DNA of 64,000 bases, taken from Microvirga rosea (GTDB taxonomy: Bacteria; Pseudomonadota; Alphaproteobacteria; Rhizobiales; Beijerinckiaceae). Positions 1 through 7,528 of the stretch are shown here, piece after piece. The notes under the pieces are model-generated. The model was given only the letters and a program-made list of their open reading frames with translations. It was not told the DNA's origin and made no database searches. The DNA lies in contig NZ_JAJDOP010000004.1 of the NCBI RefSeq assembly GCF_020595095.1, positions 425,705 to 489,704 of the forward strand, given 5' to 3'. Position numbers and translations under genes: made by a program. Each line of letters begins with the position of its first letter. The first letter of the stretch is position 1.

Positions 1-525
1 ATTCCCGTGATCGGCGTCCTTGGCAACCACGATTACGAGTGCGGCGTGCCGGAAGAGATCACCCACATCCTGCGAGATGCGGGCATGCGTGTGCTCGACG
101 GCCAGTCCTGCGAAATCGACGGTGTGGGCTTTGTGGGCGTGAAGGGTTTTGCCGGTGGATTTGGTCGCCGCATGTTGGGATCGTTCGGCGAGCCCGCAAT
201 CAAGCAATTTGTCGGCGAAGCGATGAACGAAACAATCCGGCTCGAGAATGCCATGAGGCAGGTTCGCGCCAAGCGCTCGTTGGTAATCCTGCATTATGCT
301 CCCATCATCGACACGATCGAGAGCGAGCCGCTTGAAATCTATCCGTTCCTCGGCTCCTCGCGGCTTGCGGAAACGATCGATCGCTTCAAGGTTTCCGCCA
401 TCGTGCACGGTCATGCCCACCGGGGACGCTTCGAAGGCCGCACGCCGGGTGGCCAACCGGTCTATAATGTGGCGAAACACATTGAGAAGCCGAATGGCAA
501 ACCCTATGCGATCCTGGAAATCTGA
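1..525 (+). CDS. Metallophosphoesterase, calcineurin-like (5' end cut by window)
   Basis: The frame is open from base 1 and has lost its N-terminus to the window edge. The visible 174 residues carry the second half of the calcineurin-like phosphoesterase fold: GNHD near the start (LGNHDYECG), a metal-binding His in ILHYAPI, and the closing GHAH box (VHGHAHRGRF). The missing part should hold the D-x-H and GD motifs. Such enzymes hydrolyse phosphoester bonds with a two-metal centre; the substrate cannot be told from sequence. It ends about 17 nt before the convergent small gene at 542. The family call is safe, the role unknown. Confidence 0.85.
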   Translation: MPVIGVLGNHDYECGVPEEITHILRDAGMRVLDGQSCEIDGVGFVGVKGFAGGFGRRMLGSFGEPAIKQFVGEAMNETIRLENAMRQVRAKRSLVILHYAPIIDTIESEPLEIYPFLGSSRLAETIDRFKVSAIVHGHAHRGRFEGRTPGGQPVYNVAKHIEKPNGKPYAILEI

Positions 526-541
526 TCGGGGATCGCGATGC

Positions 542-700
542 TCACACGCTGTGCGCTTGCATGAACTGATCGTTGAGAAGGCTTGCCATGAGAGCCATGG
601 CCCGTTCTTCGCTGAGCCCCGTCTCGACACAGCGGCCATCGCAGTAAACCGCCATTGTCGGACGTCCAGCGACAAGCTCTCGCTTCACTGCGATGTCCAT
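542..700 (-). CDS. Small hypothetical protein, 52 aa
   Basis: A 52-residue reading frame starts MDIAVKRELVAGRP and ends MQAHSV. It is supported by a GAGG ribosome site about 8 nt before the ATG and by its fit between two other genes. It has a short C-x3-C pair (YCDGRCVE) and no membrane segment or signal peptide. It lies just downstream of another small minus-strand gene (713-931), 12 nt away, so the two may be co-transcribed. I do not recognise a family. The main alternative is that it is a chance frame in GC-rich DNA. Confidence 0.5.
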   Translation of the reverse strand: MDIAVKRELVAGRPTMAVYCDGRCVETGLSEERAMALMASLLNDQFMQAHSV

Positions 701-712
701 TGTGATCGTCCT

Positions 713-931
713 CTAGAACCGCGTTCCCGGATCCGTCGGATTTCCCGGCAGGTAGTCCGGCTCGGAGCCCGGACCGTGCGGATCCAGGATGCCGGGATCG
801 TTCACCGGGTAAGGCGTCCGCGGACCTGTCGGACCCACGTCCGGCTGCTCGTCGGGGGGAGCCGGCGGAACCGTGCTCGGTATGTTTCCTCCAGGGACCG
901 GATCCTGACCCGGGATGCCTGAGCTGGCCAT
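713..931 (-). CDS. Small Pro/Gly-rich hypothetical protein, 72 aa
   Basis: The frame extends much further upstream, but that part lies antisense to the PfpI-like gene. The likely start is the ATG at 931, which has a strong GAGGAAAG ribosome site 4-5 nt upstream. The product (MASSGIPGQDPVPGG to NPTDPGTRF) is low complexity, rich in Pro, Gly and Asp, with no cysteine, membrane segment or signal peptide, so it is probably disordered and cytoplasmic. I do not recognise a function. It may form a small operon with the 52-aa gene that follows it. Confidence 0.55.
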   Translation of the reverse strand: MASSGIPGQDPVPGGNIPSTVPPAPPDEQPDVGPTGPRTPYPVNDPGILDPHGPGSEPDYLPGNPTDPGTRF

Positions 932-1060
932 TATCTTTCCTCGACATTTGCTTGTCCGAGGAGTCAACCAGCGGGCGCATGAGGGGTTCCGGCCTGATCG
1001 GCGGGAACTCTGACCCGCTTCGCCCGTTGCCCGGCCATTCCTCAAACGACGGAGCGTACC

Positions 1061-1642
1061 ATGCCCGATATCAAGCAGGCGAAGATCCTCATCTTGGCTA
1101 CGGATGGGTTTGAACAGGCCGAGCTGATGGTCCCGCAGAAAAAGCTGAAGGAAGCGGGCGCCACCGTCATCGTGGCGGCACCGAAATCGCGCCAAAAGCC
1201 GGATGGCATCCGCGGATGGGACGAAAAGGACTGGGGCGAGACCGTCAAGGTCGATCGGGATGTGGAAGAGATCGATCCGTCTGAATTCGACGCTCTTGTC
1301 CTGCCGGGCGGCCAGATCAACCCCGACAAGCTGCGGGTCGAAACGAAGGTGATCGAGATCATCCGCGCCTTCTATGGGAGCGGCAAGGTCGTCGCCGCGA
1401 TCTGCCATGCCCCATGGCTGCTGATCGAAGCCGGACTGATCCGGGACCGCAACTGCACCTCCTATCACTCCATCAAGACGGATGTGATGAATGCAGGCGG
1501 CAGATGGCGGGATGAAGCCGTGGTGACCGATCAGGGATTAATCACGAGCCGCAACCCCGGCGACCTCGACGCCTTCAGCGCCAAGATCATCGAAGAAGTT
1601 CAGGAGGGGAGCCATTCCGGTCGTCGGCATGCCGCGGAGTGA
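1061..1642 (+). CDS. PfpI/DJ-1 family protein (type 1 glutamine amidotransferase-like, protease or deglycase)
   Basis: 193 residues, the usual length for the PfpI/YhbO branch of the DJ-1 superfamily. The N-terminal strand AKILILATDGFEQAEL is typical and the nucleophile elbow is AAICHAPWLLIEAG, holding the catalytic Cys followed by His; the acid residue is expected near the ELMVPQKKL segment. Members have been described as intracellular proteases, glyoxalases or protein deglycases active against reactive carbonyls; which applies here is not decided by sequence. A GGAG ribosome site lies 7 nt before the ATG. A strong hairpin terminator follows the stop. Confidence 0.9.
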   Translation: MPDIKQAKILILATDGFEQAELMVPQKKLKEAGATVIVAAPKSRQKPDGIRGWDEKDWGETVKVDRDVEEIDPSEFDALVLPGGQINPDKLRVETKVIEIIRAFYGSGKVVAAICHAPWLLIEAGLIRDRNCTSYHSIKTDVMNAGGRWRDEAVVTDQGLITSRNPGDLDAFSAKIIEEVQEGSHSGRRHAAE

Positions 1643-1658
1643 CGGACCTCTGATCGCG

Positions 1659-1699
1659 AAAAGGCGGCCAATCGTTGAAGATTGGCCGCCTTTTCTTTC
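1659..1699. terminator. Bidirectional rho-independent terminator
   Basis: A 15-bp perfect inverted repeat (AAAAGGCGGCCAATC, 6-nt loop, then its complement) ends in a T-rich run on the plus strand and has an A-run on the other side. It separates the convergent PfpI-like gene and the Tim44-like gene and can serve both. Confidence 0.92.
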
Positions 1700-1716
1700 A
1701 ATACGAGAACTTCGTC

Positions 1717-2736
1717 TTAGCTCTGCTGGATCGCGGAGACCTTCCAGGGGCCACCCTGATCGCGACGGAACGTCCAGAGCTCCGTAGCCTCCACCGGGCG
1801 TGAAGGATCGCCCTCCACGACCCGTCCGGTCGCCTTGTCGGTGGTGACGTCGACCAGGGAGTAGCGCATGGCGACCGTCGCGTAATCCGTGGCGCCCTCG
1901 CGCCAGGCTTCGGCCAGGTCACCCTGGAGCAGGCGCACGCCGGAGACCGAATTGACGACGCCGCGCGCCGCGTTGTCGTTCAATTCCTCCTGCATGTAGC
2001 CAGCCATCTCGGGCGTCGCCAACGACCAGAGCTTCGCCACATCGTTACGGGAATAGGCTTCCTGCACGTCGGCCAGAGATCGCTCGAACGCTGCGTAGTC
2101 CCGTTCGCCGACCCCGACCTCGTCACGGACGGCCGGGCGTTCGGCGCCCTGCCCCATGGATCCGCCAAGACCGGTTCCCAAGCCAGCGCCCAGTCCTCCG
2201 AGACCACCGAGGCCCCCTTGGCCTGCCGGTGGAACGGACGAACCGCCGGAAACGGTCCGGTCATAGGCCTGCGGACCCGCGTAGGCAGGAGACTGCCGCC
2301 GCCGGAACCATTTCATGGCGAGCGAGACGAGGAACACGACCAAGCCGATCTGGAGCAGAAGTCCCAGGAGAGAGCCGATACCCGACAACCCGCCGAAGAA
2401 GCCATGGCCCATCAGCATCCCGAGAAGGCCGGCGCCGAAGAGGCCCGCCATCAGACCGGTCCCGAAACCGAACCGGCGCGGCTGTGCGACGGAAGGGTTC
2501 GGCATGCCGGGGCGGTTGAAAGCCGGCCCTTGATTGGGGATCTGCGAACGCTGCATGGGCGCAGCCGTTCCCGGTGCCGTGTTGGTGCTCGGAGGCGCGC
2601 TCCACGTGCGGCCGCCCCGCGAGCCGAAACTGCTCCGTCCCCCGCCGACGCGAGCCTCCGCCGCGCTGCCGGCGAAAACAAGTGCCGCCGCGAGCACCAT
2701 CATGATGCGGCTGCGGCGAGAGGCGATGTTCATCAT
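1717..2736 (-). CDS. Tim44-like domain membrane protein
   Basis: 339 residues. A signal or anchor segment at about residues 8-28 is followed by a Gly/Ser/Pro-rich disordered stretch, then one or two hydrophobic segments at about 90-140 (GLMAGLFGAGLLGMLMGHG, then LLLQIGLVVFLVSLAMKWF), a second glycine-rich linker, and a C-terminal Tim44-like domain from about residue 215 (AFERSLADVQEAYSRND to WKVSAIQQS). In mitochondria this domain tethers import factors to the membrane; bacterial relatives are membrane proteins of unclear role. Two ATGs in tandem could both be the start. Confidence 0.85.
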   Translation of the reverse strand: MMNIASRRSRIMMVLAAALVFAGSAAEARVGGGRSSFGSRGGRTWSAPPSTNTAPGTAAPMQRSQIPNQGPAFNRPGMPNPSVAQPRRFGFGTGLMAGLFGAGLLGMLMGHGFFGGLSGIGSLLGLLLQIGLVVFLVSLAMKWFRRRQSPAYAGPQAYDRTVSGGSSVPPAGQGGLGGLGGLGAGLGTGLGGSMGQGAERPAVRDEVGVGERDYAAFERSLADVQEAYSRNDVAKLWSLATPEMAGYMQEELNDNAARGVVNSVSGVRLLQGDLAEAWREGATDYATVAMRYSLVDVTTDKATGRVVEGDPSRPVEATELWTFRRDQGGPWKVSAIQQS

Positions 2737-2800
2737 TGTCCTATATCATCCCTAAAGGGCGTGATGCCCGTGACTAAGATATGGGAGCTTGGCCGAGCTG

Positions 2801-3466
2801 CTAAAAGGGGTGCTTGAAAATCGGGCGCTGCCGCACCCGGCGCCGTGCAACGGCAAGCCAACCCCGCCGTTTGTCCCTGCTCAGGAAACCGCGCAGGCTC
2901 CGGCCCGTATCGGTTACGGCCGTCCGCACGGTAAGGATGAACCGCTTCGCCTGCCGCCAGAGCCGCGTTCCCTGGAGCCAGGCATGCACGATGTCGCGGA
3001 TCGCGACGGTTTTTCCGAAACACCAGGCGAACCAGGCGATGGTGAGAAGCTTGTCCCGCCCGACGGCGAAAAGACGCTCCGCCAATCCAACTCCGACGAC
3101 CTTGGCGACAAAGAAGGTGAGAAGCCCCGAGGCGAAATGCCCAAGGCTGAAAAGATAGAGGGCGTAGATCTTGAAGGGCTCGATGATCGCGAGAGGGACG
3201 AGAAACAGGGCCAGGATGCCGTAAGGCGGCAATCGGGCGATCAGGGCTTCCAGCCACCGCATGAACGGCAGGCGGGCGAAAGCCCGGACGGCCGGGATGA
3301 CGAACGCCCGGAACGCATCGTCTATCAAGACGACGCAGATCGCCAGCACCAACAAAGGCGGATTCAGGATCCTCCGCAGGAATCGGGTTTGAAGCCTGGA
3401 CGTAAGACGCATGCGGCGTAACCTCGCCATCGACCTGATGGCATGCACCCGGAATGTGGAGACCAT
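2801..3466 (-). CDS. Conserved hypothetical membrane protein
   Basis: The frame stays open further upstream, but the ATG at 3466 (MVSTFRVHAIRS) is preceded by an AAAGG ribosome-site-like sequence and gives a sensible product of about 221 residues. It has a basic N-terminus, a hydrophobic segment (PPLLVLAICVVLIDD), then two or three more (YGILALFLVPLAIIEPF, LTFFVAKVVGVGLAERLF, AWFAWCFGKTVAI) and a strongly basic tail. I do not recognise a named family; the look is that of a conserved Rhizobiales inner-membrane unknown. The start could instead be one of the nearby internal ATGs. Confidence 0.65.
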   Translation of the reverse strand: MVSTFRVHAIRSMARLRRMRLTSRLQTRFLRRILNPPLLVLAICVVLIDDAFRAFVIPAVRAFARLPFMRWLEALIARLPPYGILALFLVPLAIIEPFKIYALYLFSLGHFASGLLTFFVAKVVGVGLAERLFAVGRDKLLTIAWFAWCFGKTVAIRDIVHAWLQGTRLWRQAKRFILTVRTAVTDTGRSLRGFLSRDKRRGWLAVARRRVRQRPIFKHPF

Positions 3467-3735
3467 ACGGCCTTTCTTCAAATCCTGTCGGGCGACGCCC
3501 GCGATCCAGCAACGCGGAAATTCGGATACCGATGAAACGAACAGCCTATGTCTTGTGCTTGCTCCCGGCCCGCCGCGACCGCGTTGAATCCATTTGCGTG
3601 GCAAATCTCCCTACCTGAGACGGCAAAGATTCATACAATAGGCAATGGCGATTACTTGGCGTTCCGCCTTTGCCCCGGCGCACATTCTTTGTCGCGATCG
3701 AACATCTCGGCCCGGTTGCTCGGGAGACTCTTTTT

Positions 3736-3750
3736 GTTCGCCGTACGTTC
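3736..3750 (+). promoter_or_regulatory. Candidate LexA box (upstream copy)
   Basis: GTTCGCCGTACGTTC fits the alphaproteobacterial LexA operator GTTC-N7-GTTC exactly. A further half-site, GAAC, follows at 3758 with the same 11-bp spacing. It is about 150 bp before the polymerase start and could also act on the leftward gene. Confidence 0.55.
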
Positions 3751-3824
3751 GAAACAAGAACAAGATTTCCTTTCCCTAGGCTCCGTAAGGAAAGTGCAGT
3801 CTTCGAAAGATAAAACGATCCCCG

Positions 3825-3833
3825 TTATCCACA
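3825..3833 (+). promoter_or_regulatory. Single DnaA-box match
   Basis: TTATCCACA is an exact match to the high-affinity DnaA box. It stands alone without a cluster or AT-rich unwinding element, so it is not an origin. It could be a titration or regulatory site, or chance. Confidence 0.35.
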
Positions 3834-3864
3834 GCTCGCCGACTCGACTCTTCAAAATGCCTGT

Positions 3865-3879
3865 GTTCCTGTTTTGTTC
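3865..3879 (+). promoter_or_regulatory. LexA box before the Y-family polymerase
   Basis: GTTCCTGTTTTGTTC matches GTTC-N7-GTTC exactly and ends 23 nt before the polymerase ATG, where bound LexA would block transcription or initiation. This is the position expected for a DNA-damage-induced gene. Confidence 0.75.
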
Positions 3880-3902
3880 AGACACACAGGAGTCCCCTCA
3901 AG

Positions 3903-5153
3903 ATGCGAAAGCCCGCAGGCATAGAGCGGCTTTATGTCGATTTCGACTCGTTCTTCGCCAGTGCGGAACAGCATCTTCGGCCCGAACTGCGTGGCAGGCC
4001 GGTCGGGGTCGTGCCGATTGCCTCCGAGCATACCGGCCTGATCGCGGTCAGCCGTGAAGCAAAGCTCCGGGGCGTAAAACGAGGGGCGTTCGTCCGTGAT
4101 GCGCGCCGTTTATGTCCCGAGATCGTTTTGGTGGTGGCGCGGCATGAACGCTATGTCGCCTTGCACAAGGACATCCTTCGGGCGATCGACACGGTGCTGC
4201 CCGTCAAGGGGATTTGCTCCATCGACGAAATGGTCTGCGCCCTCGCGCCCTCCGAGCAGAACCAGGCGCAGGCCCTGGGCCAGCGCGTCAAGGCAGCGAT
4301 CGCGCACCATGTCGGCCCGACGCTCACGTGCTCGGTTGGTCTTGGCCCCAACGAGCTTCTGGCGAAGATCGCCGCAGAGATGGAAAAGCCGAACGGTCTC
4401 GTCGTCCTGCACCCGCAAGATCTTCCGGGTCCTCTCCTGTCGCTTGCCCTCACCGACATTCCGGGGATTGCGCGCGGCAACGCGGCGCGGCTCGCGCGGG
4501 CCGGAATCAACGATATGGCGGGCCTGTGGCGTCTTCAGCCGAAGGAACTGCGCCGCCTGTGGGGCAGCGTCGAAGGAGAGCGCCTCTGGATGGGCCTCCA
4601 TGGCTATGCGGTGGAGCGGCCGGAAACGCAGCGGCGCATGTTCGGACATGGACGGGTTCTTCCGGCCGATTGGCGACACCTGAGCGGAGCCTATGCGTGC
4701 GCCCGGACGCTTCTGGCGAAAGCGGCAAGCCGCATGCGCCGAGGGCAGTTCTCGGCCAGGGCGCTGTCCTTATGGCTTACGGACCGGCATAGCGCCGGCT
4801 GGTACGGGGAGGAGCGCTTTCAGCCCACGGCCGACGATCCCTCGCTGCTTCGCAGTCTTGCCCGTCTTTGCACGCTCGCCGAAAGGGAACGTCCTCCGAA
4901 CGAGCGACTTCGCAGCGTGCATGTCGCCCTGCATGATCTCGTAAGCAACAAAGACCTCGAAGAAGATCTCTTCAGCTTCACGACAGAGGCGGAAATCAAG
5001 CGCCGGCAGGAACATCTCTCCCTGCTCGCCGACCGGCTCAATGCCTATTACCGGGGTCCGCTCCTGCATTGGGGACCCTGGGCCGAGATCCCGGGAGGCT
5101 ATGCGGGCGCCAAGATCGCCTTCAACCGCATTCCCGATGCGGAGGATTTCTGA
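3903..5153 (+). CDS. Y-family translesion DNA polymerase (DinB/ImuB-like)
   Basis: 416 residues. The palm carries the Y-family metal ligands: D13 in LYVDFDSFFASAEQ and the SIDE motif with D108-E109 (CSIDEM). The thumb helix-hairpin-helix follows (TDIPGIARGNAARLARAGI, about 180-200) and then a little-finger domain. All three acidic residues are kept, so it should be catalytic, unlike ImuB proteins that lack them. The end is shorter on clamp signals than usual; DLFSF near residue 352 vaguely resembles a beta-clamp motif. Relatives are often misnamed type VI secretion protein ImpB. An AGGAG site precedes the ATG, and the LexA boxes predict SOS induction. No imuA or dnaE2 is adjacent. Confidence 0.88.
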   Translation: MRKPAGIERLYVDFDSFFASAEQHLRPELRGRPVGVVPIASEHTGLIAVSREAKLRGVKRGAFVRDARRLCPEIVLVVARHERYVALHKDILRAIDTVLPVKGICSIDEMVCALAPSEQNQAQALGQRVKAAIAHHVGPTLTCSVGLGPNELLAKIAAEMEKPNGLVVLHPQDLPGPLLSLALTDIPGIARGNAARLARAGINDMAGLWRLQPKELRRLWGSVEGERLWMGLHGYAVERPETQRRMFGHGRVLPADWRHLSGAYACARTLLAKAASRMRRGQFSARALSLWLTDRHSAGWYGEERFQPTADDPSLLRSLARLCTLAERERPPNERLRSVHVALHDLVSNKDLEEDLFSFTTEAEIKRRQEHLSLLADRLNAYYRGPLLHWGPWAEIPGGYAGAKIAFNRIPDAEDF

Positions 5154-5180
5154 GCGGATGTCGCGATCGCCCGGCGACAA

Positions 5181-5204
5181 ACGGCGCCGGAATCCCGGCG
5201 CCGT
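5181..5204. terminator. Hairpin between convergent genes
   Basis: A perfect 10-bp stem (ACGGCGCCGG) with a 4-nt loop lies between the ends of the polymerase gene and ilvE. It lacks a clear T-run, so termination is plausible but unproven. Confidence 0.5.
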
Positions 5205-5225
5205 CGTCGGTGCTTTATGAGTGCC

Positions 5226-6113
5226 TTACGCGGCTTTGGCCTTGGGCTGAACCTCGGCCTCGTAATCCTCCAGCAGGGTCTTGGTGAGAGCCCCCGGCTT
5301 GAAGGTGTAGGAGCCGATCTCGGCGACCGGTGTCACCTCGGCGGCGCTACCGGTGATGAAGCACTCGCTGAAGCCTGCCATTTCCTCGGGCATGATCCGG
5401 CGTTCTGCCACCTCGATGCCGCGCCGTTTGGCGAGATCGATCACGGTCCTGCGCGTGATGCCGTCCAGGAAGCAATCGGCGATGGGCGTGTGCAGAACCC
5501 CGTCCTTGATGAAGAACACGTTGGCGCCCGTGCACTCGGCCACCCGGCCCTGCCAGTCGAGCATGAGCGCATCCGCATAGCCCCTGCGCTCGGCCCGGTG
5601 CTTGGAGATCGTGCAGATCATGTAAAGACCGGCAGCTTTCGCCGTGGAGGGAGCCGTTGCCGGGTCGGGACGGCGATACTCGGCCATGTCGATCCGGATC
5701 CCCTTCATCTTCTGGGCCGGATCGAAATAGCTCGGCCATTCCCAGCTGGCGATGGCGAGATGGATCTTGTTGTGCTGAGCGGAGACGCCCATCATTTCAG
5801 ATCCGCGCCAGGCCACCGGACGCAGATAGGCGTCCTTCTGGCCGTTCTTCTCGAGCACGAGGCGCTTGGCCGCATCGATCTCGGCCACGCTGAAGGGGAT
5901 CTCGAAATCGAGGATCTGCGCGGATTTCTTCAAGCGTTCCGCGTGTTCGATGGACTTGAAGATCACGCCGCCATAGGCGCGCTCGCCCTCGAAAACGCTG
6001 GAGGCATAGTGAAGAGCATGGGTCAGCACATGAACCTGGGCGTCCTTCCACGGTACCAGCTGCCCGTCATACCAAATCCATCCATCACGTTGATCGAAGG
6101 GGGTACCGGACAT
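5226..6113 (-). CDS. ilvE: Branched-chain amino acid aminotransferase
   Basis: 295 residues of fold-type IV PLP aminotransferase. It transfers the amino group between glutamate and the keto acids of valine, leucine and isoleucine, the last step of their synthesis. The PLP lysine is K159 in PSTAKAAGLY; the N-terminal HYASSVFEGERAY and the later ITRRTVIDLAKRRGIEV and TGSAAEVTPV segments (phosphate cup) are typical. It diverges from the MarR-family gene at 6276, sharing a 160-bp promoter region. A D-amino-acid or aminodeoxychorismate lyase relative is unlikely given the length and motifs. Confidence 0.93.
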   Translation of the reverse strand: MSGTPFDQRDGWIWYDGQLVPWKDAQVHVLTHALHYASSVFEGERAYGGVIFKSIEHAERLKKSAQILDFEIPFSVAEIDAAKRLVLEKNGQKDAYLRPVAWRGSEMMGVSAQHNKIHLAIASWEWPSYFDPAQKMKGIRIDMAEYRRPDPATAPSTAKAAGLYMICTISKHRAERRGYADALMLDWQGRVAECTGANVFFIKDGVLHTPIADCFLDGITRRTVIDLAKRRGIEVAERRIMPEEMAGFSECFITGSAAEVTPVAEIGSYTFKPGALTKTLLEDYEAEVQPKAKAA

Positions 6114-6212
6114 GTGTCTTCTCCTGAAGGGCGACCATATGGCTCATCGGGGTCGCGAAATTTCCGATGCCGTTCCGCGCGGTTTCGAGTTCATTCATTT
6201 CGCGGAAGCGCC

Positions 6213-6241
6213 TTGACGAGTAACAATCGACTTGAGATATG
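6213..6241 (+). promoter_or_regulatory. Candidate sigma-70 promoter for the MarR/OmpR/kinase operon
   Basis: TTGACG and GATATG lie 17 bp apart, 35 bp before the GTG start at 6276. An imperfectly placed dyad GTCA-N7-TGAC follows at 6241-6255 and could be an autoregulatory site, as is common in MarR systems. Confidence 0.45.
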
Positions 6242-6275
6242 TCAACAACGCTGACGTAAATAATGGACAGAGACG

Positions 6276-6794
6276 GTGCCAGACGCAATCCCGGTTCTAC
6301 GATCCGCCAAGCCCGGCGCAGAGGCTTCCGCCGAACGCCCGGCCTATGATCTCATCGAGCTGTTCTTCTTCGCCTACCGCGACTTCGTCAGCGATCCGGA
6401 CAGAATTCTGGACGAGTATGGCTTTGGTCGGGCGCATCACCGGGTCCTCCACTTCGTCGACCGCCAGCCGGGCCTGACCATCGCCGAGCTGCTCGACATC
6501 CTGCGCATCACCAAGCAGAGTCTGAACCGGGTGCTGAAGGAGCTGATCGAAAAACGTTTCATCGAAAGCCGGATGGGGACCTCTGACCGCCGCCAGCGGC
6601 TGCTCCATGTCACGCCGCAAGGCCATGATTTGGCCCTGAAGCTCGCCAAGTTGCAGACGCGGCGCATCGCGCGGGCGCTGACGGATCTGGATTCTGCTGC
6701 CAAGGAGAGCGTAACCCGCTATCTCCTGAGCCTCATCGACCCCGATGATCGAAGCCACGTGGAGCGCCTCGTGTTCGGAAGCGCGAAAGTCTGA
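6276..6794 (+). CDS. MarR-family transcriptional regulator, PetP-like
   Basis: 172 residues beginning at a GTG; no in-frame ATG lies close upstream. The MarR winged helix is clear: LTIAELLDILRITKQSLNRVLKELIEKRFIE holds the recognition helix and SDRRQRLLHVTPQG is the wing. In Rhodobacter capsulatus a MarR-type gene, petP, directly precedes the OmpR-type petR near the cytochrome bc1 genes. The same order is seen here, followed by a kinase. The petP equivalence is an inference from order and family. It probably forms an operon with the next gene, 14 nt downstream. Confidence 0.85.
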   Translation: MPDAIPVLRSAKPGAEASAERPAYDLIELFFFAYRDFVSDPDRILDEYGFGRAHHRVLHFVDRQPGLTIAELLDILRITKQSLNRVLKELIEKRFIESRMGTSDRRQRLLHVTPQGHDLALKLAKLQTRRIARALTDLDSAAKESVTRYLLSLIDPDDRSHVERLVFGSAKV

Positions 6795-6808
6795 TAAAGC
6801 CGGAGCTT

Positions 6809-7528
6809 ATGGAAGCCACACGTATCGATATCCCGGACCACGCTCCCCATATTCTCGTGGTCGACGATGACCGCCGCCTGCGCGATCTCCTGGCCCGTTT
6901 CCTCACCGAAAACGGCTATCGCATCACGACGGCGGAAAGCGCGAGCGATGCCAGGGCGAAAGCCGAGAACTTCGTGTTCGACGCCCTCGTCCTCGACGTC
7001 ATGATGCCGGGAGAATCGGGCTTCGATTATGCCCGAAGCCTTCGGCAGACGTCTCAGATCCCCATCCTGATGCTCACGGCGCGGGCGGAAGCGGGCGACC
7101 GGGTCACAGGCCTCGAGATCGGGGCGGATGACTATCTTTCCAAGCCCTTCGAGCCACGGGAACTCCTGCTGCGCCTCGGCAACATTCTCAAGCGTGCCGC
7201 GCCTACGGAAGCTCCCGGGACGGCCGACATGCCTGAAATCGTTCGCTTCGGACCCTTCACCTACCGGTTCGATCGCGGCGAGCTCCGCAAGGATGACGAA
7301 ATCGTCCGCATCACCGAACGCGAGCGGGAAATCCTCACCATCCTGGGGTCGCGCGCCGGCGACAACGTTCCCCGCGAGGAGCTCGGGGGCACGGGCCTTG
7401 CTGCCAATGAACGGACGGTCGACGTGCAGATCAACCGGTTGCGCCGCAAGATCGAGATCGATCCCGCCAACCCGATCTTCCTGCAGACCGTGCGCGGCAT
7501 CGGCTATCGTCTCGTGATCGACCGATGA
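6809..7528 (+). CDS. OmpR-family response regulator, PetR-like
   Basis: 239 residues. The receiver domain (about 15-130) has the acidic pair in VVDDDRRLRD, phospho-acceptor D63 in LVLDVMMPGESG, the Thr/Ser switch in MLTARAE, and the conserved Lys in DDYLSKPFEPREL. A linker leads to a C-terminal OmpR-type winged helix (ITEREREILTIL to FLQTVRGIGYRLV). Its stop overlaps the kinase start by 4 nt (ATGA), so the two are translationally coupled and almost surely cognate. Resemblance to PetR rests on the MarR-gene neighbour. Confidence 0.93.
   Translation: MEATRIDIPDHAPHILVVDDDRRLRDLLARFLTENGYRITTAESASDARAKAENFVFDALVLDVMMPGESGFDYARSLRQTSQIPILMLTARAEAGDRVTGLEIGADDYLSKPFEPRELLLRLGNILKRAAPTEAPGTADMPEIVRFGPFTYRFDRGELRKDDEIVRITEREREILTILGSRAGDNVPREELGGTGLAANERTVDVQINRLRRKIEIDPANPIFLQTVRGIGYRLVIDR

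Larger units (their letters stand above)
3467..3902. other. 436-bp intergenic region with SOS-type sites
   Basis: This gap separates the membrane protein from the Y-family polymerase. It is less GC-rich than the coding DNA. It holds two GTTC-N7-GTTC sites and a DnaA-box match (annotated separately). A 77-codon minus-strand frame at 3652-3885 has no ribosome site or protein-like features and I do not consider it a gene. Confidence 0.7.

Noticed and set aside
3652..3885. 77-codon minus-strand frame in the polymerase promoter region
   Set aside because: No ribosome site, and it crosses the LexA boxes.
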